DNA of 64,000 nucleotides from Antitrichia curtipendula (lineage: Eukaryota; Streptophyta; Bryopsida; Hypnales; Leucodontaceae). The DNA lies in assembly GCA_951230915.1 (NCBI GenBank), contig OX579638.1, positions 3,118,696-3,182,695 on the forward strand, in the 5' to 3' direction. The position numbers and the translations under genes are program-made. This document shows, piece after piece, positions 57,882 to 64,000 of this stretch; positions within the stretch are counted from its first letter, which is position 1, and the number at the start of each line of letters is the position of its first letter. The notes under the pieces are model-generated. The model searched no databases, was not told where the DNA came from, and saw nothing but the letters and a program-made list of their open reading frames with translations.

Positions 57882-60800
57882 TTTCATATTTTGTATCCCT
57901 GCCCAACCTATTTTTGGAATGTGATGGTTCAAAGGCTTTTGTTTTTGGCGAAATTTCACCAAAGTATCATAAATTTGACCTCTCTAGCTTGGCGTCCCTC
58001 CAAAAACTGGTCTCTCCAATTAAGTCAACAAGAGGGATATAAGTCAAAAAAAAAAGCCTTGGATGGTTGGTATTTTTGAATGGATAATTAATTTACTTCC
58101 AAATCAACCTATTTGAAGCAAGACAATATATTGATTTAGAAATTGTTTGAATAAAATTTGACTTAAAAAAGTGTTGATTACTGGTGTATGTGAAATCAGC
58201 ATTAGGGCTCTCATATCTAAAGGGCTTATATTTTATGCAAGAATGTAGTTGGGAAGACTTTGATACTGTGGTTGAAGTTAGGAGGGCTTACTTTAGTGTG
58301 TCCAAAAGACACATGTAATTCTTTCATGCTTCCATTTTATTTATATTGTGTTAGTTCTTTAACATTTGTATGATATGGATTTCCAAAATCCTTTGCTGCT
58401 ATATTTTATAATTCCAAGCGTGCATGTGTGCTTCAACTCAATTTTTTTTATGTTGAAAAATAATCATAAAAAAATGGCTTCAATAGATAAATTATATAAA
58501 TGTCTATAGAAGAAAATATCATAGTTAAAATTTTACATTAAACTAGAAAGGAAGAAAATTCTTACCAAAATCACAAATATTTAATTTACAATCAATTTTA
58601 ACATAAATTTTGAATTAAAAATTAATTAATTTAATTTTAAAATAATTATTTATTAGTGTAATGGTAGATCTATGGGTAGATCCAACACTATGGATATGAT
58701 TGATGAGTCAAGTTTTTTAGCAAGATTTATTGAAAAGACATGGATAAAAAAATTTAAAGTACATTTTTTAATCTCGTTTTTTCATTTTTTATTGGAGATT
58801 TAACCTCTAAGGTTTTGCAGTGAGTTGAGGCCTATAATTGCTTTAAAATACTTATATTCCAAGCAAGGCTATGACACTCATCTATATTTATTTAAAAAAA
58901 ATACAACTATAGACTTTTTTAGTTAACTTTGACCATCCAAGCAGCTGATGGAAAGATCAATATGCCTAAAGGGTGATTGCAAGAAAGACCGGTTATATTT
59001 TGCGTCACATCCAGAGTGACGGAGTTGTTTTCTGCTATAACTTTTGACGGTATAATTCCATGAACTTGAAATTTTTATTGGACATGGTTAACTTGACTAT
59101 AATCACATCCTTTCTTTCTTATAATTAAATAAAATAAAATAAAAATTTAAAGTCAATTTTGCTAATTTGTTATATTTTGAGGTTTAGGAATTTTTAGTAC
59201 TAGGGAGTACTCAAATTGATGATCTAAAGCTCAAATTTATATAGTCTATTCCCACAGTAGGGGGACATGTGTCTACCAAAGGAAATCTAAAAATATATTA
59301 TTTTATGGCCCCATATTTGTACAAATAGGGTTCTTTTACGCGCACTTTTAAATATTCAAGATGGTTTTGACTTCTATTTTTTGGTAAAATGTAATCACTA
59401 TCAAATCTACAAATGGCCAATTTTTAGTTTTTTTGTTCATGATTTTATATTGATTATTGATTTATACCTAGTTGTATCTATTTTCTATGACAAATTGTTT
59501 TTTTTACAAATAGTACTTTTTCAATACTTGCAAGTAGTCAATGGTACTAGTAGTTGGCAATTTTCAGATCAACGGCTGAGATTGTTCTTTTTTATAGTAC
59601 TCAATAGTATTGAGCGCAGAAATTGTAGATTGGCAAAATGCTATCTAAAACATTCAATCTTTCTTGCAATCACCCTAAACTTCAAACAATATTTTTTTGA
59701 AGCCCTTCTTAAAGGTGAAGAGTTTTTTTCAATATTTTTAGAAAAACACATGTGTGTCCTATAACTTGTGAAATTTAGCCCATATGTTGCAAAATGGGTT
59801 GAAAATTCATTAAAGAAATTTTAATCAATTTTTTTCATATTTATCTTTAAAAAAAGTTCTAATGTCATGAAGATAGTCTTTGATAAAAGAGTAAACTACA
59901 TTGCTAATAACTTTTACAAGAATCTTGTAATTGTCAATTGTGAGAGTGCTTTAGTAAGGAATAGGTATCCCGTGTTTGTTTGTTTTTATTTAAAATTAAA
60001 AAAATTGTGTACAATAAATAAATTTGTTTGTTATTTTGCCTTCATTGACCGAAAAATAAAACTCTTCATAATTTTCATCTCATAAGTCAAAATTAAATGA
60101 CTCAAAGGATTTTATATAGGTATAAATCTATCCAATCCAATCAAATAAATTGATTTCCATAAAATGTTTTTATCTATGTGATTTGATATTGAAATTTAAA
60201 AAAATACATATGACTTTTGCAATACTTATTGAAATGGTGTGCAATAAAGCTTCATGCATAGAGTATGATGCATAATAACAATTTAAAAGTTTCATTCAAA
60301 ATATTCAAATATGAAGTCAATAGAGCTTGTGCAAGTTCTCTTGCCAAACTTAAATTAAGTGGGGTTCTTAGGCCTTCAAGGGTCAAATTTATTACCAATA
60401 TGTAGTAATGGATTTGCAAGTTTTCCAAATGAACCTATCATTTGCTCTATTCCAAGATTATTTGGGACCAATTTCTAGGAAGCTCTGTACAATTATTGAT
60501 TGGTCACTTATCTATCAAAAATATAACTAAAATTAATGTAATGCATCCCATTTATTCTTATCAAAGTAGTCAAACCTCTAAATAACAAATAAAATATAAA
60601 AATCATTGATCATTATCTTTCTTTAACTCCTAAAGACTAAATGTTCAAATTTTAAACAATGCGTGAACGCAAACATGTCCCAAGCACATAAACTCTTGGC
60701 TTGTTCATCCATCTAAATCTTTGGAGATTCTTGTGTTATTTTTTTTACATTACACAATATAGATTATCAAAACTTTTTTTTAACAGATCATTTTTTTGTA

Positions 60801-60980
60801 GGTAAAAAAAAGAAAGTATATATGATCTCAAAACCTAACTTTTGTACTTCATTGTATATTGATTTGGTCCAAAAAATGCATTCAAAAATAAATTTAGAAT
60901 CCTTTTTTGACTCCTAATAAGATCCAACAAAAGCTTAGTCAATCCAATAATATGAACCATGCTTAATTGCCTATTTCAAT
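57882..60980. other. AT-rich gene-free stretch
   Basis: Very AT-rich. The 127-codon frame at 59381-59764 is hydrophobic and Phe/Ile-rich, as expected from AT-rich translation, and has no motif. No RNA gene seen. Confidence 0.5.
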
Positions 60981-60981
60981 A

Positions 60982-61213
60982 GGTTAACCCTAAAAGGATG
61001 GATTGGTCACCGTGGAAATCAATTTTTTTGGTATTATATGAATCATTTAGGAAAAAAAAAAAAAAATATTGAAGGTCAAACTATTGTGCAAGACCTCCCC
61101 TATTGATTTCACACAATTTTTTTCAAATAACCATCTTTACTTTTGTCTTACATAGAAGGATTTTTTGTCATCCATTAAACACTTAGTGTCCATGGCATCC
61201 TTCTAGAGTTAAA
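60982..61213 (-). mobile_element. About 240-bp MITE, second family, copy 3 (reversed)
   Basis: Reverse complement of the block series in 39616-39855 and 56381-56606: GTTAACCCTAAAAGGATG at its left, CAAGACCTCCCCTATTG, TTTGTCTTACATAGAAGG, and GTCATCCATTAAACAC near the right. Confidence 0.6.
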
Positions 61214-61968
61214 TGTAGTTATTACTACTACTAAAAATAACGACCGCTTAAATGAGTGAAACATAACCAAAAAAAATTCAAAGCAATCCAAGTGTAATTT
61301 TTAAAATGTTCCATGACTCTTTCTTTAGGTCAAAGTGACCAATGTTTCTACTAGTGTACCTTAGAGATTTTAGATCCCCAATTTCTTCCATTCTTTGAAA
61401 AACAAGTCTTATTAGTTGATATTAAAAGTGTTGTGAAGTTCTTCCTATAATGAGTTAGTTTTTAACTTTATAAAAAAAAAATACTAAAACAACAACCCCA
61501 TTCTGACCATAGTGGAAGAAAGAAAAGTGCTTATTTCATATTCCTTTCAATTACACCATTTACTCTCGTCATCTCAAAGTTAATGGTACTTTTTTTGTGA
61601 ATGTGAACATAAACTTCCATAATATCTATTCTTATGATGGTTAATCTTCTCCTTCTTCCGGTTCCTTATGTATAAAAATATCTTAGTTGGCAAGTGGTAA
61701 GTCCAACTAGGATTCCGTAGATTAATAGAATTCATTCATTTTATTGGGTAAAATTGAGGGGCATCAATATCCCAATGATAACCACGGTAATAGCCCCCTG
61801 AACTTTGCTTCGGAACAGAAAACGCAGTTGACGGCAGATGAACGTACATAACTCTTCATCCCGTGAACGTACAGAACTACAGTTTATTCAAAAGCTTCAG
61901 CCCTACGTCGAATTGCCCATTTGGCCCATTTGGCGCGAATCCACTTGCAGACAAACCAAAGACGGCGC

Positions 61969-61975
61969 TATAAAT
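61969..61975 (+). promoter_or_regulatory. TATA box of the DUF72 gene
   Basis: GCGCTATAAATTCC, about 325 bp upstream of the ATG at 62294, in a GC-richer patch. It implies a leader of about 295 nt. Confidence 0.55.
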
Positions 61976-62293
61976 TCCATATTCCTCCCACAAGGATCCA
62001 ATTCCTGCTTTCTGATTCTCTCACAATCACTCACGACAGACCCATTGGGATGCCACGCTCTTTTCGTACCGTCAAATTCCTCCAAGTGTGTGTTCAAGTC
62101 TTGCAGAATTTGCAGAGTTTTTGAATCTAGCACCATCCCACAGGGCTTTCGACTCCTCTTCGAAGCTCATTCGCGGATCATTCGATGCTTTGCAATGTCG
62201 GAGTTGAGCTACCGAGCTAGTTGTTGAAAATGCTGAGTTGCAAGTGTGAGTTGGTGGTTACCAGGGTTTAGTGCGACAATTGCTTCGGAGAGA

Positions 62294-64000
62294 ATGGAAG
62301 GAGGGAGTAGGGATGAGGAACGCAAGCAGAAAGTGCTCATGGGGACTTGTGGTGGGTGGTTGATTTATATTTGGATTTGTGTTCTTTGTTCTTGATAGCT
62401 CTCCGGTTTACATTCAAGGAGGAAATGCAATGGTTGAATTTCAGAATGTGTGCTAATTGTAGACTATACTTTTGACATTTGTGTTTTTATTTGAATTCTG
62501 CTCTAATACTTGTAATACATGAACAATGGGTTCTCGTGTTTGATGAATTTGCATGAAGTAATTTCAAAGTGAAGGTGCATTAGTTGTGCTTGCACTGTAT
62601 CTTGCTGTCATACTTTGTAACTCGTGAAATATAGATCCTCCTGCTTGATCAATTTGCCTGTTTAATTGATTTGCAATTTGTTTCAAGTGATGGTGCTTTG
62701 TTTGTGCAGGCTGGAGTGACCACACGCTCTTGAGGTGCGGGAAGTTTTACCCTGCATCTGTGCGTTCTGCTGAAGACCGTCTCCGTCACTACGGCACTCA
62801 CTTCCCTTGTAAGTTTACTTGGTTTATGATTTTGGTAGGAATGCTTAGTATGGACAGAATGTGTGATGTGACTCAGAGAAGCTACGAGTCATATTTTAAC
62901 GTAGGCTACGAGATAGAATGGAAGTGGAACCATGCGTTTTTACTTCTATATGGATTTGTTCTGAGTTTTCGAAGTGTGCTTCCATTATAGCCCTTAAATA
63001 TTCGTATGTCTTGTCCCAAATTGGCAAAATTTGTGTCCATAATGGTGATCTCCTTCGACTATGGGGACCACGATATTACTGAGAATCAATACTACATGGG
63101 CTATCATTTTTACAAAAATCCTACTGTGGTCTACTCAAGTGGTAAAAGATTCTGTTGTAGGTACTAAGTCACTCTGTTACTGTCACTGGAAACTTTGAAT
63201 TGTGTCTCAATGTTCAGTGCCTTCAACTTTTTGCCTGGCAGGTGTTGAGGTGGACACTTCAACTTATGCGATTCCGTCGAAAGTCTCCGTTCGACGGTGG
63301 TTGCAGGCAGTACCAGCTGGCTTTATCTTCCACTTTAAAGCGTTTGGACTCTTTTGTAGGTCTGCTTTCAGCTCCCATTAAACTGGTGTTTCTATTGAAC
63401 AATTCGAAGTGGACTAACTGTTGTAGAGCTAACTGCCGTCTTCTAGTGTAGACGGGTTTTAACACCCGAGAAGGACCAAGACCCATGCATGTTTCATTTA
63501 GAAGTTTTGATTAGGTCGTATGGGGACTTTCTGTTGTTCAAGTTTATTTATTTATTGAACTTTACATGCAATGTTCTTCACTGATTCTAGTGATATAAGT
63601 TTCATCCTCAATGAGTTTTATTTTTCATAATATGATCAATCAAATTGGTCATTTTAAAACGTCCTTTAGGGGTTGAGCTTGTAAGGTTCAGTAAGGTGGA
63701 GTTAGTGGTTTATAAGTCCTCATGGGTTGCTCTTTCTTTGCAGCAAATCGTGTCCTATCACAGCAATTCCTGGAGATATTCGGTGCAAGTTATCTTTTGC
63801 TGGGGGGGATGATTACGTAAAGCTCTCCAGCCTATCAACAGGCATCCAGTACTTTCCTCACCTTGGCTGCACCTGTCACTCTTGCTGTGCATGTCGAAGT
63901 TTGGGTCAACGTGTTTAGGCAATTTCAATGATAGTTTAGGAGCATTTGGACCCAATCAGCAGATTTGTACAGATTTTAGCTCAAACTGGTACCGATTTGG
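62294..64000 (+). CDS. DUF72/YecE-like protein, 5' four exons (partial at right edge)
   Basis: Coding exons: 62294-62351, 62710-62808, 63242-63359, and from 63744 onward. Donors and acceptors (G|GTGGGT, TGTGCAG|GC, T|GTAAGT, GGCAG|GT, AG|GTCTGC, TTTGCAG|C) join in phase. The protein starts MEGGSRDEERK and soon gives MGTCGWSDHTL, then KFYP, AEDRLRHYGTHFPCVEVDTS, TYAIPS, WLQAVPAGFIFHFKAFGLFC and CPITAIPGDIR. This is the order of the DUF72 (YecE) family, a TIM-barrel-like fold with no settled biochemical role. Compare the bacterial W-S start, the LEEYA..F..VE segment and LP block. The start is fixed by the GTCGW motif being split exactly across intron 1. The frame after PGDIR stays open to about 63918, but the true exon 4 end was not located, so the end given is the window edge. 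Confidence 0.82.
63477..63990 (+). repeat. Segmental duplication, partner of 34316-34856
   Basis: Same orientation and near-identical in the exon 4 core. It covers intron 3 and exon 4 of the DUF72 gene. Confidence 0.85.

Noticed and set aside
61838..62227. 129-codon ORF upstream of the DUF72 exon 1
   Set aside because: It spans the TATA box and the probable leader of the DUF72 gene and has no domain, so it is most likely not translated.

Overview
The window reads as nuclear DNA of a land plant. Genes have short GT-AG introns, interstitial TTTAGGG telomere-type repeats are present, and there are Stowaway, hAT, CACTA-like and PIF/Harbinger-type elements in a very AT-rich background. A seed-free plant such as a moss is possible, but the sequence alone does not settle it. 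Real genes are sparse. I support four host genes: a probable plastid protein cut by the left edge (minus strand, exon 1 ends at 114), a small two-exon LEA-like protein (37.8-38.3 kb), an eight-coding-exon 5'-methylthioadenosine nucleosidase, MTN (50.2-52.4 kb), and a DUF72/YecE-like gene that runs off the right edge (62.3 kb onward).

The centre is the most remarkable part. Positions 16482-32908 are a single 16,427-bp hAT-type DNA transposon. Its ends carry the 10-bp inverted repeat CAGGGTTGTC, and a perfect 8-bp target duplication, CTTTGACA, flanks it. It contains a BED/DUF659/hATC transposase (+), a divergent protein-kinase-like gene (-), and a coiled-coil plus RING-like gene (+). There are also four GC-rich arrays built on the hexamer CCGTCC/GGACGG. 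Three arrays lie just upstream of the three genes and the fourth lies at the right end. Every gene is otherwise open but broken by one or two in-frame stops (TGA or TAG), as expected from C-to-T decay.

The hAT is nested in one arm of a foldback element (16427-34225 including the hAT) whose arms carry about 175-bp tandem units. The opposite arm still holds the uninterrupted target sequence, an internal record of the empty site. A decayed relative of the coiled-coil/RING gene lies just outside, at 13.8-15.6 kb.

Layout: 0-0.8 kb plastid gene exon; 0.9-6 kb AT-rich repeats; 6.1-6.9 kb decayed ORF; 7-9 kb AT-rich with a Harbinger transposase relic; 9-13.4 kb old repeats and a 65-bp minisatellite; 13.8-15.6 kb coiled-coil/RING relic; 16.4-34.2 kb nested foldback and giant hAT; 34.2-37 kb duplicated DUF72 fragment and MITEs; 37.6-38.3 kb LEA gene; 39.6-49.2 kb MITEs, a CACTA-like element, a Stowaway and two hairpin elements; 49.2-52.4 kb MTN; 53.5-55.6 kb weak small ORFs and tandem repeats; 55.8-61.8 kb AT-rich repeats; 61.9-64 kb DUF72 gene.

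The host genes do not form a pathway. The only functional grouping is the cargo of the hAT element.
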